19,501 bases of DNA, taken from Chloroflexota bacterium (GTDB lineage Bacteria; Chloroflexota; Dehalococcoidia; Lucifugimonadales; Lucifugimonadaceae). Where the stretch lies: NCBI GenBank assembly GCA_030831265.1, contig JAURLM010000188.1:1-19501 (forward strand). Direction: 5' to 3'. The translations under genes were made by a program, and so were the position numbers. Below, in pieces: positions 1 to 6,651 of this stretch. Below the pieces are notes generated by a model that had not been told where the DNA came from, did not search any database, and saw nothing but the letters and a program-made list of their open reading frames with translations. The stretch's first letter is position 1. Each line of letters starts with the position of its first letter.

Positions 1-185
1 CGAGTTGAAGGTACGGTGGGACGCACACGGTGGTGACTGGAACCAGCGTACGTAGGACGCGAAATGGCGCTCGGAGCAATTATTGTCGCTTTCACAACCG
101 CACCTGGAAGGCCAGCAGCAGAGGCACAACACAACTCCTCCACAGCTTCTTGATGCTTCTACCTTAGGCTGAACGCGTCAGGAAA

Positions 186-212
186 TCGGACGTTAGTCCG
201 AGGAGGTTCCTC
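186..212 (+). promoter_or_regulatory. Hairpins covering the ribosome-binding site of the SHOCT gene
   Basis: A 6-bp stem (TCGGAC, loop GTTA, GTCCGA; 186-201) is followed by a 5-bp stem (GAGGA, loop GGT, TCCTC; 200-212). The second contains the GAGGAGG Shine-Dalgarno sequence and ends at the base before the ATG at 213. The two stems share bases 200-201, so they compete. Pairing is seen directly; any role in limiting translation is inference. Confidence 0.35.
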
Positions 213-458
213 ATGATGATGGAGTTTCACGAAATGTCGGGCTGGTGGATGCTGTTCGGCGGAATGAGCATGCTCCTGTTGTGGGGCACAATCGTCTGGT
301 TGACCGGGCTAACACTCAAGTCAGCCGCAATGCACGTGCCTGTGTATCACTCAGACAACATGGACGATGCCGAACGGATCTTGAGATACCGGTTTGCCTC
401 CGGTGAACTGACCTTCGAACAATTCCAGCAATCACTCGATAACCTGCGAAGCCTGTAA
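213..458 (+). CDS. Small single-pass membrane protein with C-terminal SHOCT domain
   Basis: This 81-residue protein has a hydrophobic segment at about residues 11-33, rich in Trp, Met and Leu, which should span the membrane once. Residues 53-80 (AERILRYRFASGELTFEQF and onward) match the SHOCT domain, a short helical motif common at the C-terminus of small bacterial membrane proteins. The probable orientation is a short outside N-terminus and a cytoplasmic SHOCT tail. The start is supported by GAGGAGG six bases before the ATG; the ATG is tripled (213, 216, 219), so the exact first codon is uncertain. SHOCT proteins have no single established biochemical role and the neighbours give no functional clue. 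The domain call is fairly sure; the function is unknown. Confidence 0.7.
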   Translation: MMMEFHEMSGWWMLFGGMSMLLLWGTIVWLTGLTLKSAAMHVPVYHSDNMDDAERILRYRFASGELTFEQFQQSLDNLRSL

Positions 459-776
459 TCACACTTCAAAGCATCGTTCCCTGCTAAGACATCCTGAAGT
501 CCGGGCACGTAACACTGTGTGGAAAACTACGGGTATACATGGTGGAAATCTCTTTTTCTCCCGGTGAAACTCCGGGGCAGTAAAAAACTCGGCCTGTTGA
601 CTCTTCAAACACTCCCCGGCCATCACATGGCCAGTCCCATCAACAGCACCAGTTTCACCTGTCTATCAAGGTTTTCCACCAACCGGACTTATACTGGTAC
701 TGAACTGCGTCTCCACATTCCCACAGCCCTTATTACATGTGATTAATTAGACGTAAGTTCCTAGAAAGATTTCCAC
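459..776. other. Non-coding region upstream of obg
   Basis: I see no convincing gene in these 318 bases. A frame opening with GTG at 519 (75 codons) has no ribosome-binding site, low-complexity composition and no recognisable family. Two small perfect hairpins are present: CCCGG/CCGGG at 560-576 and GGCCAT/ATGGCC at 618-632. TATACT at 690-695 could be a -10 box, but no good -35 element sits at the right distance. The obg promoter and leader probably lie here but are not resolved. Confidence 0.4.
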
Positions 777-2069
777 ATGATCGATTCAGCACAAATAACA
801 GTCCAGGCCGGCAATGGGGGAAACGGCATCGTCAACTTCAGGCGAGAAGCCTTCGTCCCTCGTGGTGGACCGGCTGGAGGCGATGGTGGAGATGGCGGAA
901 GCATCATCTTTGTTGCAGCAAATTCAGTCAACACTCTTCTGAAATTCCAGCGTGGGATGGTTCTCAAGGCACCATCTGGTGAACCGGGTGGTTCTGCCAA
1001 GAAATCTGGTCATAGCGGTGAAGATGTTCTTGTAGAAGTTCCGGTTGGCACAGAGGTCTGGGACACAACAAACAGCAAAAAGGGAGTGCTGATCGGCGAC
1101 CTTGATAAAGAAGGCGATCGCCTGGTTGTTGCTAAAGGTGGACAGGGAGGACTTGGCAATACTCGCTTTGCAACGTCTACAAACCAGGTTCCCATGCTCG
1201 CAGAGGCCGGTGAGGAAGGCGAGCACCGGGAACTTCGATTAAACCTGAAGCTGCTTGCAGACGTCGGTCTGATTGGAATGCCAAACGGTGGCAAGTCCAG
1301 CATCCTCGCTGCCATCAGCGCGGCAAAACCCAAGATTGCCAACTACCCGTTCACCACGCTGGAGCCATCGCTCGGAGTCGTCTACTTCGAATTGGATGCA
1401 TTCGTAGTTGTGGATATTCCCGGCCTTATCGAAGGCGCACACGAAGGTGTTGGACTCGGCATCGAGTTCCTGAAGCATGTTGAGCGCACACGCGTGCTGG
1501 CGCACGTAGTTGACGGTGCTGAGCCGGGAGTCGTAGAGCGCATCCATACCATCAACGAAGAATTGCGCCAGTTCAGTGAAGTGCTGGCTGACAAGCCGCA
1601 GATGATCGTTGTCAACAAGATCGACCTGTTCGAGGATGAGAACCAGCAGGAATGGCTGGACGATGAGCTGCATGCCGCGTTCGGTGACGATACGACGGTG
1701 ATATTCATATCTGCGGCAACTCGTGCAGGTATCGACCAGTTAATCCTGGAGATGCGCAGACTCCTCAACCTGATCCCAAGACCCATCGCTGACCCTGCCA
1801 ATGGTCTCGCAGATCACCGAGGCCCGGTTCTCAGACCCGCCCCGGTGGACAGGCCGCGGTCAGTAGAGACGCTCGGTGATGACAAGTTCCGCATAATTCA
1901 CCCGCGGGCGCTACGCCTTGCGCGCGGTAGCAACCTTGATGACTGGGCAGTGCTTGTGCAGTTCCAGAAACGCCTGGGCGATCTTGGCGTTACCCGTGAT
2001 CTGGATGCGGCCGGAGTCATGCCCGGTAGCACCGTGATAATCGACGATGTGGAGTTCGAGTGGGACTGA
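777..2069 (+). CDS. obg: Obg family GTPase (CgtA)
   Basis: Obg is a ribosome-associated GTPase acting in large-subunit maturation and stringent control. The 430-residue protein shows the full three-domain layout. The glycine-rich Obg fold at about 1-158 contains FVPRGGPAGGDGGDGG. The G domain at about 160-330 has G1 GMPNGGKSS (167-175), PFTTLEP (G2 region, 191-197), G3 DIPGL (213-217), G4 NKID (280-283) and G5 SA (312-313). The C-terminal OCT domain, about 365-430, ends in VEFEWD. G1 is slightly unusual: the common PNAGKS reads PNGGKS here. Length is normal. The ATG is at the exact beginning of the conserved N-terminus, with only a weak upstream AGAAAG. The 3' end overlaps the next gene by ten bases, so the two are probably cotranscribed and translationally coupled. 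Confidence 0.97.
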   Translation: MIDSAQITVQAGNGGNGIVNFRREAFVPRGGPAGGDGGDGGSIIFVAANSVNTLLKFQRGMVLKAPSGEPGGSAKKSGHSGEDVLVEVPVGTEVWDTTNSKKGVLIGDLDKEGDRLVVAKGGQGGLGNTRFATSTNQVPMLAEAGEEGEHRELRLNLKLLADVGLIGMPNGGKSSILAAISAAKPKIANYPFTTLEPSLGVVYFELDAFVVVDIPGLIEGAHEGVGLGIEFLKHVERTRVLAHVVDGAEPGVVERIHTINEELRQFSEVLADKPQMIVVNKIDLFEDENQQEWLDDELHAAFGDDTTVIFISAATRAGIDQLILEMRRLLNLIPRPIADPANGLADHRGPVLRPAPVDRPRSVETLGDDKFRIIHPRALRLARGSNLDDWAVLVQFQKRLGDLGVTRDLDAAGVMPGSTVIIDDVEFEWD

Positions 2070-3277
2070 GCACACCTGACAGCGACCAGCCTGGCTCGAA
2101 GCGCATCGGCGTTTTCGGTGGAACCTTTGACCCAATTCATCTCGGTCACATAGAGACCGCACGGTTTGCCCTGCAACACGGCAACCTTGACGCGCTGCTC
2201 ATGGTTCCCGCTGGAAGGCCCTGGCTGCGCGGGATGCCGCCGGTAGCCTCTGCTGGGGACCGCTTACGCATGACGGAACTTGCCTTCGCTGGAGAGGCAG
2301 GCATTACCGTCAGTAATGTTGATGTGGTTCGCTCGGGCGCAACCTACTCCATCGACACGCTGACAGACCTGCGTGGGCAATACGGTGACGCCGTGATGCT
2401 CATCCTCGTGCTCGGAGCGGACTCTGCGCTATCGATGGACCGCTGGCATCGTGCATCAGAACTACCCGGCATGTGCGAAGTGCTGGTCATTGGCCGACCG
2501 GGCGAATCATGGGACGGCAATCTTCCAACCTCGCACCCGGCGCACGGCGCAACGTTCTTGCGCGGTCCGATGATGGACATCAGCGCCACCAAATTGAGAG
2601 AACAGCTTGCTCACGGCGTTGACGTACGCGATAGTCTGACCGCTCCCGTTATGGATTACATTCAGCAACACAGACTCTACGGGACAGGACGAGAGGATTT
2701 GCAGATGGTGCAGACAGGAACCGGGGCGGAGCGGCTGCTGGAGCGCGCAAAAGAGCTTGGCGCGCTCGAATTCGGGGATTTCACACTAACATCCGGCCAG
2801 AAGAGCAAATACTACTTCGACGGCCGCAGGCTCTCGCTCGATCCTGAAGGCTCCCACATCATCTCAAAGCTGTTCCTGGATGCGATTAGCAACGCCGGTT
2901 GCCAGGCGGTCGGTGGTCCAACTGTCGCCGCGGTGCCGATAGTCGGCTCACTCGTGCTCCGCGCATGGCAGGAAAAGACCGAAATCACCGGATACTTCGT
3001 TCGCCCTGAGAAAAAGGGATACGGAATGGGTCGGCAGATCGAAGGTTCCGTGAAGCCGGGTATGAAGGTCGCCGTGTTCGATGACACAGTTTCGACCGGT
3101 GGCAGCCTGTTGCAGGCCATCGACGCGGTGCAGGAGTTCGGGTGCGAGGTTGCACTGGTGCTCTGCGTCCTGGACCGCAAGCAGGGCGGCAGCGACGAGG
3201 TGAAGCGGCGCGGCTTGCCGTTTATTTCGTTCTGGGAGGCAACTCCCGAGGGCGATGTGCAGATAGTCCAGCGCTAA
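2060..3277 (+). CDS. nadD-pyrE: Fused NaMN adenylyltransferase / orotate phosphoribosyltransferase (NadD-PyrE)
   Basis: One uninterrupted 405-codon frame carries two enzymes. Residues 15-208 are NadD, which makes NaAD from nicotinate mononucleotide and ATP: GGTFDPIHLGH (20-30) is the nucleotidyltransferase signature, ISATKLREQL (174-183) the second ATP-binding motif, and YIQQHRLYG (200-208) the usual NadD tail. Residues 216-405 are PyrE, which makes OMP from orotate and PRPP: FTLTSGQKSKYYFDGR (241-256), the catalytic-loop region VRPEKKGYGMGRQIEG (314-329), and the PRPP motif VFDDTVSTGGS (339-349). The linker is about eight residues. The GTG start overlaps the obg stop, with GGAG at 2051-2054. 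Inside the frame, GAGAGGA (2691-2697) lies seven bases before ATG 2705, an ideal start for free-standing PyrE of 190 residues. This suggests two former genes joined by loss of a stop, with possible dual products. Both activities look intact. Confidence 0.93.
   Translation: MGLSTPDSDQPGSKRIGVFGGTFDPIHLGHIETARFALQHGNLDALLMVPAGRPWLRGMPPVASAGDRLRMTELAFAGEAGITVSNVDVVRSGATYSIDTLTDLRGQYGDAVMLILVLGADSALSMDRWHRASELPGMCEVLVIGRPGESWDGNLPTSHPAHGATFLRGPMMDISATKLREQLAHGVDVRDSLTAPVMDYIQQHRLYGTGREDLQMVQTGTGAERLLERAKELGALEFGDFTLTSGQKSKYYFDGRRLSLDPEGSHIISKLFLDAISNAGCQAVGGPTVAAVPIVGSLVLRAWQEKTEITGYFVRPEKKGYGMGRQIEGSVKPGMKVAVFDDTVSTGGSLLQAIDAVQEFGCEVALVLCVLDRKQGGSDEVKRRGLPFISFWEATPEGDVQIVQR
2691..2707 (+). promoter_or_regulatory. 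Internal Shine-Dalgarno and ATG ahead of the PyrE domain
   Basis: GAGAGGA, a seven-base spacer and an in-frame ATG followed by GTG occur exactly at the boundary between the NadD and PyrE domains. This is the signal expected for a separate pyrE gene and may still let ribosomes start there. Sequence is seen directly; use in the cell is inferred. Confidence 0.5.
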
Positions 3278-3329
3278 CCACTAATTTTTGTCCTGATTTG
3301 GACCGAGACCGACATTGGAGTCTGTAACC

Positions 3330-4229
3330 GTGCCAAAAAATATCCGTGGTGTGCTGCCGATTGTCCACACGCCGTTCACGGACGATGACCGTATCGATGT
3401 CGACAGCCTGCACCGTGAACTGGCGTGGGCGCTGGAGCGGCCAATAGGCGGTTACTGCACCGGCATGGTGTCAGAGATTCTTCGTCTCTCCGGCGACGAG
3501 AGAAACCACCTTCACCGGGAGATTGGCGCAGCCGACCGCGGCGAACGGGTCTTCGTCGCAGGCGTCGGTGCCGAATCAACGGGACAGGCCTGCGCCTTTG
3601 CCGAGGCAGCCGCGGGCTACGGCTGTGATGCGGTGATGGTCATTCCGCCGGTCACGGCTCGCACCTCATACAACCAGCTTCGAGATTACTTTTCGAGCAT
3701 CGCCGACGCCGTCGATGTGCCAATGATCATCCAGGACGCGTCATCCTACGTCGGCCAGGCGATCCCCATGCAACTCAATGTCGAGCTGCTGGATAAATTC
3801 GGCGAAGACAAGATCCTGTTCAAACCGGAAGCATCGCCACTCGGCCCCAAACTGTCTGAACTGCGAGACGCGACTGGCGGCCGGGCGAAGATTTTTGAAG
3901 GCTCTGGCGGCATTTCGCTGATGGACAGCTATCGACGCGGCATCAAGGGCACGATGCCGGGTATGGAGTTTCTAGATACCGTGCTGGCGGTCTGGGACGC
4001 ACTGGAAGCAGGCGATGATGCACGGGCATACACGGCGTATATGCCGCTGTGTGCGCTGGTCGCATTGCAGTTACAAGCCGGTCTGGAAGGCTTCCTGGCG
4101 ACCGAAAAGTACATTTTGCACGCCCGCGGGCTGTTCACAACCGACCGCCGTCGCCAGCCATACTCGTTCGTGCTAGACAAAGAGACCCGCGCAGAGATCG
4201 ACCGCCTGATGAAACTCGCAGGGCTCTAG
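3330..4229 (+). CDS. DapA/NAL-family lyase or dehydratase, substrate unknown
   Basis: This 299-residue protein belongs to the class I aldolase-type dihydrodipicolinate synthase / N-acetylneuraminate lyase superfamily. Visible are the N-terminal GVLPIVHTPFTDD (7-19), a GMVSEI segment in the place of the usual GxxGE carbonyl-binding motif (45-50), and ILFKPEA (162-168) with the likely Schiff-base Lys165. The tyrosine of the usual YNxP catalytic motif is missing; the aligned stretch reads MIIQDASSYVG (132-142). A QD variant is, as I recall, typical of keto-deoxy sugar acid dehydratase-like members, so lysine biosynthesis is unlikely and sugar-acid catabolism more likely. I chose GTG 3330 because GGAG (3317-3320) lies nine bases upstream; a TTG at 3315 would add five residues. 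It converges on an oxidoreductase gene 53 bases away. Confidence 0.85.
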   Translation: MPKNIRGVLPIVHTPFTDDDRIDVDSLHRELAWALERPIGGYCTGMVSEILRLSGDERNHLHREIGAADRGERVFVAGVGAESTGQACAFAEAAAGYGCDAVMVIPPVTARTSYNQLRDYFSSIADAVDVPMIIQDASSYVGQAIPMQLNVELLDKFGEDKILFKPEASPLGPKLSELRDATGGRAKIFEGSGGISLMDSYRRGIKGTMPGMEFLDTVLAVWDALEAGDDARAYTAYMPLCALVALQLQAGLEGFLATEKYILHARGLFTTDRRRQPYSFVLDKETRAEIDRLMKLAGL

Positions 4230-4282
4230 TTGGCCAAACGGCCTGCGGTGTTGGCGATACGACGTCTCGTTTGCGTTGAAAT

Positions 4283-5290
4283 TTACCCGTTCAGGCCGCC
4301 AGTTGCGCGCATCAGGGTTTCCTGCACCAGCAGTTCGTGATCCATCGACCTTTCTGGTGCTGCCTCGCCCTTTAGTGCTCGCACGAATGCTGCGAAGCTG
4401 GCGACGTATCTGGGACGTGCTTCCAGTTGAATCTCGGACACTCCGGCAGGGTAGCCGCCCTTTGGTTGCATCAGCGTCAGGTGCAGCTTGTCCGCCGGCT
4501 CCATCGGCTCCATGATCGCCGAGCCTTCGGTGCCGTACACCTCGAAGCGCCGTGCCATTGGTTTTGCCTCTATCGCGGCGATATCGACAGTGGCGATGGC
4601 CTTCGAGTACTCCAATACGGCCAGCGTGTTGTCCATGAAGTCACGCGCATCGCTCGCCGCGTTCTGCATGAACGACGTGATGCGCTGCGGGCGACCCAGT
4701 ATCCACACGACCTGGTCCAGGACATGGCCGCCGAGGTCGTAGAGGATTCCGCCACGGTGGTAGGCAAGTCCCTCGCGGCCAAGCACCGGGTTTTCCGGGT
4801 TGGTTTCAGGTAGCCATGTGGACATGTGCGCCCGGACCTGGAATACGTGGCCCAGGAAACCTGAACGCGCCCAGTTTGCAATGCGCTCGAAGCCGTCATG
4901 GTTTCGGAACATGTAGCCCATCTGGATCATCAGACCCTTATTGCGAGCCTCTTCGGCAACGCGCACGAAACGGCGGTAGTCGTCACCCGCGGGCTTGTCG
5001 TAGAACGCGTGCTTGCCTGCGGCGATGATCTGCTCTGTGTGGCCGAGACTTTCCCGGTTCGCTCCCTCTGATGAGATTGCGACTATCGATTCATCATCCA
5101 GCATTTCCGATGCGTCATCGAACCAGTGCGCGTTCTTCCATGTTGGAATTCCCGACGCAAGCAGCTGTTCTCGGCGTGCGTTGTCAGGCTCGTAAACACC
5201 CGCCATCTCGACATCGGGGTGTTCATTCATCACCTCGAACACGCCCTGTGCATGCCCGTGCTTCGTGCCGAACTGCGCCATTCTCAACAT
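4283..5290 (-). CDS. Gfo/Idh/MocA family NAD(P)-dependent oxidoreductase
   Basis: The 335-residue protein has the two-domain layout of the glucose-fructose oxidoreductase / inositol dehydrogenase family, which oxidises or reduces sugars and cyclitols. The N-terminal Rossmann domain (about 1-120) ends in YDKPAGD (97-103), a DKP variant of the EKP catalytic motif. The C-terminal domain carries GGILYDLGGHVLDQ (180-193), the family's conserved D...H segment. The dinucleotide loop is atypical: MAQFGTKHGHAQG (4-16) instead of a clear GxGxxG. I set the start at ATG 5290 because GGAG lies six bases upstream and the protein then begins directly with the first beta strand; the frame stays open to 5398 but the extra 36 residues look non-native. 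Substrate is unknown. Pairing with the convergent DapA-like gene hints at carbohydrate or sugar-acid metabolism (inference). Confidence 0.88.
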   Translation of the reverse strand: MLRMAQFGTKHGHAQGVFEVMNEHPDVEMAGVYEPDNARREQLLASGIPTWKNAHWFDDASEMLDDESIVAISSEGANRESLGHTEQIIAAGKHAFYDKPAGDDYRRFVRVAEEARNKGLMIQMGYMFRNHDGFERIANWARSGFLGHVFQVRAHMSTWLPETNPENPVLGREGLAYHRGGILYDLGGHVLDQVVWILGRPQRITSFMQNAASDARDFMDNTLAVLEYSKAIATVDIAAIEAKPMARRFEVYGTEGSAIMEPMEPADKLHLTLMQPKGGYPAGVSEIQLEARPRYVASFAAFVRALKGEAAPERSMDHELLVQETLMRATGGLNG

Positions 5291-5640
5291 GATTAACTCC
5301 GCTCTGTCGCGCCGTATCTGCTTCAGGTAGTTCCGGGGACTCCGGTCACTGGAAGGCGCAGTGTAAATGCAAATAGCCAGATTCGCCCGCGTACACAAAG
5401 GTGGGCGGAGACGGATATTTGAGAAGACTCAGCAAGGCAAACAAATAGTGGTGCCAGTGCTTTTTCAAGCTGCCGCTGGATGTTTCACTTGCGCAGGCGA
5501 GTGGTTAAGGTTGCTGAGTCAAAGTTCGAAACGCGCCTTGCACCGGAGGCAATGAGCTGGGCGAATATCAGGATCCATCAGAAACTACGCTAACGAGGGA
5601 ATCAGAGAGCCAATCGCCGCTCAATCACGAAAACGCGGCA
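5291..5640. other. Non-coding gap between the oxidoreductase and the broken M48 gene
   Basis: These 350 bases lie between divergent genes and should contain the oxidoreductase promoter on the minus strand. Short open frames here (such as 5367-5555) lack ribosome-binding sites and recognisable families. I could not identify a convincing -35/-10 pair, an operator or a terminator. The frame leading into the M48 fragment is open back to a stop at about 5515, without a better start codon. Confidence 0.4.
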
Positions 5641-6150
5641 ATGGACGCTGTACGGGCGAATCGCTACGAGAAAATTCGACTTCGAATCACCTTAACCAAC
5701 CTTTTCCTGTCTATCTCCTTGCCCCTCATCTTCCTGTTCAGCGGCGGATCCGAAGCGTTGCGAAACTTCGCCGAAGGCCTGTCGGACTCGGCCGCAGTTG
5801 TCGTCCTCATATACCTGCTGATAGTGGCCTTTGCCTTCGAAATCATCACGCTTCCGCTGGACGCTTATGGCGGATACGTAGTTGAAAGGCAGTTCGGGTT
5901 GGCGCGTGACACGCTTCGCCAGTGGTTCTGGGACTGGTCGAAATCACAGGCTCTGCAACTCGTCTTTTTGATTGTGGCGATCGAGTTGATCTACTACCTG
6001 CTGGGACGCTACCAGTGGATGCCGTTTTCTCGCCGGTGCGAAAAGCCAACTACACCGTGGAAAACGTCCGCGTCGGCACCGGTGTCAACATGGAACGACT
6101 TGTTCTTGAGGTCTGGACCGACAGGGCAATTTCGCCAATCGACGCGTTGA
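5641..6150 (+). pseudogene. 5' fragment of an M48 (Ste24/CAAX-protease-like) metallopeptidase
   Basis: The first roughly 123 codons resemble the membrane N-terminus of Ste24-type M48 peptidases: a basic start (RYEKIRLRI, 9-17), a hydrophobic helix at about 18-35, another at 51-70, then the characteristic LPLDAYGGYVVERQFGL (71-87), and a third helix at about 105-121. Homology stops near base 6009. The remaining 47 residues, from about WMPFSRRCEK, are out-of-frame reading of an rpoA fragment. The HExxH zinc motif and the whole catalytic half are absent, so the product cannot be an active peptidase. No good ribosome-binding site precedes the ATG. It may be a genuine deletion or rearrangement, or an assembly error; sequence alone cannot decide. 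Confidence 0.75.
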
Positions 6151-6491
6151 AGGCCGCTGCAGACACGATGATGCAGGACCTGTATCTCGTCACAGTCGCG
6201 AAAAATCCGGACGAACAGGAACCACAGCCCGGAGGAAACCTTCCACCCAAACTCAGGAACATGCGGATCGAAGACCTTGAGTTGACCGCACGCACGCAAA
6301 ACGCCCTCCGCAGACGCGGCTACAAGCTTGCACACGAACTCGTAGCACTGACCCACAGCGACCTGATGAGCATCCGCGGTGTCGGAAAGACATCGGTAGA
6401 TGAGCTGTTCGACCGACTTGAAAAACTCGGTTTTTTCAGCGCACAGACACAAGACGAAAATGGCACGGATGAAGATACTTCAGCATCCTGA
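6006..6491 (+). pseudogene. rpoA: 3' half of rpoA (RNA polymerase alpha), N-terminus missing
   Basis: From about base 6006 this frame encodes the end of the alpha N-terminal domain (PVDAVFSPVRKANYTVENVR, then LEVWTDRAISPIDAL), an acidic/proline linker, and a complete alpha C-terminal domain (RIEDLELTARTQNALRRRG to LMSIRGVGKTSVDELFDRL). Positions equivalent to E. coli Arg265, Asn268, Gly296, Ser299 and Glu302, which contact UP-element DNA, are kept. The first half of alpha (dimerisation and beta contacts) is gone, and the expected neighbours rpsD, rpsK and rplQ are absent. The frame is open upstream only because it overlaps the M48 fragment in another frame, and no start codon has a ribosome-binding site. 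The fragment has no internal stop or frameshift, implying either recent origin or retained function. A full rpoA should exist elsewhere in the genome. Confidence 0.85.
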
Positions 6492-6575
6492 AGTAATTGT
6501 TTTTCGCCGCGACGTACGCGTTCAGTCAGTGCGACTTTGCGCGCATCCCAGTCACATTCGCCCATGCTCAGGAAG

Positions 6576-6651
6576 AAGGAGAGTTGCGGTGCGGGTAGCG
6601 TTATTTCTTCGCGTGTTTGATGTCCACCGGCTCTATCACGTCCGCGGGTGA
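6576..6651 (+). other. Orphan strong ribosome-binding site with 20-codon frame
   Basis: AAGGAG (6576-6581) stands seven bases before GTG 6589, which opens only 20 codons and runs antisense into the end of the S9 peptidase gene. Its first codons are GTG CGG. In many bacteria the gene after rpoA is rplQ, whose protein starts Met-Arg, so this could be the severed beginning of rplQ. That is a weak inference resting on two codons and on position. Confidence 0.25.

Noticed and set aside
519..746. 75-codon frame upstream of obg
   Set aside because: GTG start without ribosome-binding site, no recognisable family, and overlap with leader hairpins; probably chance.
4230..4282. Terminator between the convergent DapA-like and oxidoreductase genes
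   Set aside because: Only four-base-pair stems (GGCC/GGCC, ACGA/TCGT) and no T-run; too weak to call.
5291..5398. N-terminal extension of the Gfo/Idh/MocA gene to 5398
   Set aside because: ATG 5290 has GGAG at good distance and begins directly at the Rossmann fold; the extra residues are not typical.
5367..5555. 62-codon frame in the gap before the M48 fragment
   Set aside because: Starts inside the oxidoreductase 5' region, has no ribosome-binding site and no family resemblance.
5922..6491. Treating the frame from GTG 5922 as a complete novel gene
   Set aside because: The first 28 codons are out-of-frame M48 sequence and only the part from about 6006 is rpoA; no start signal is present at 5922.
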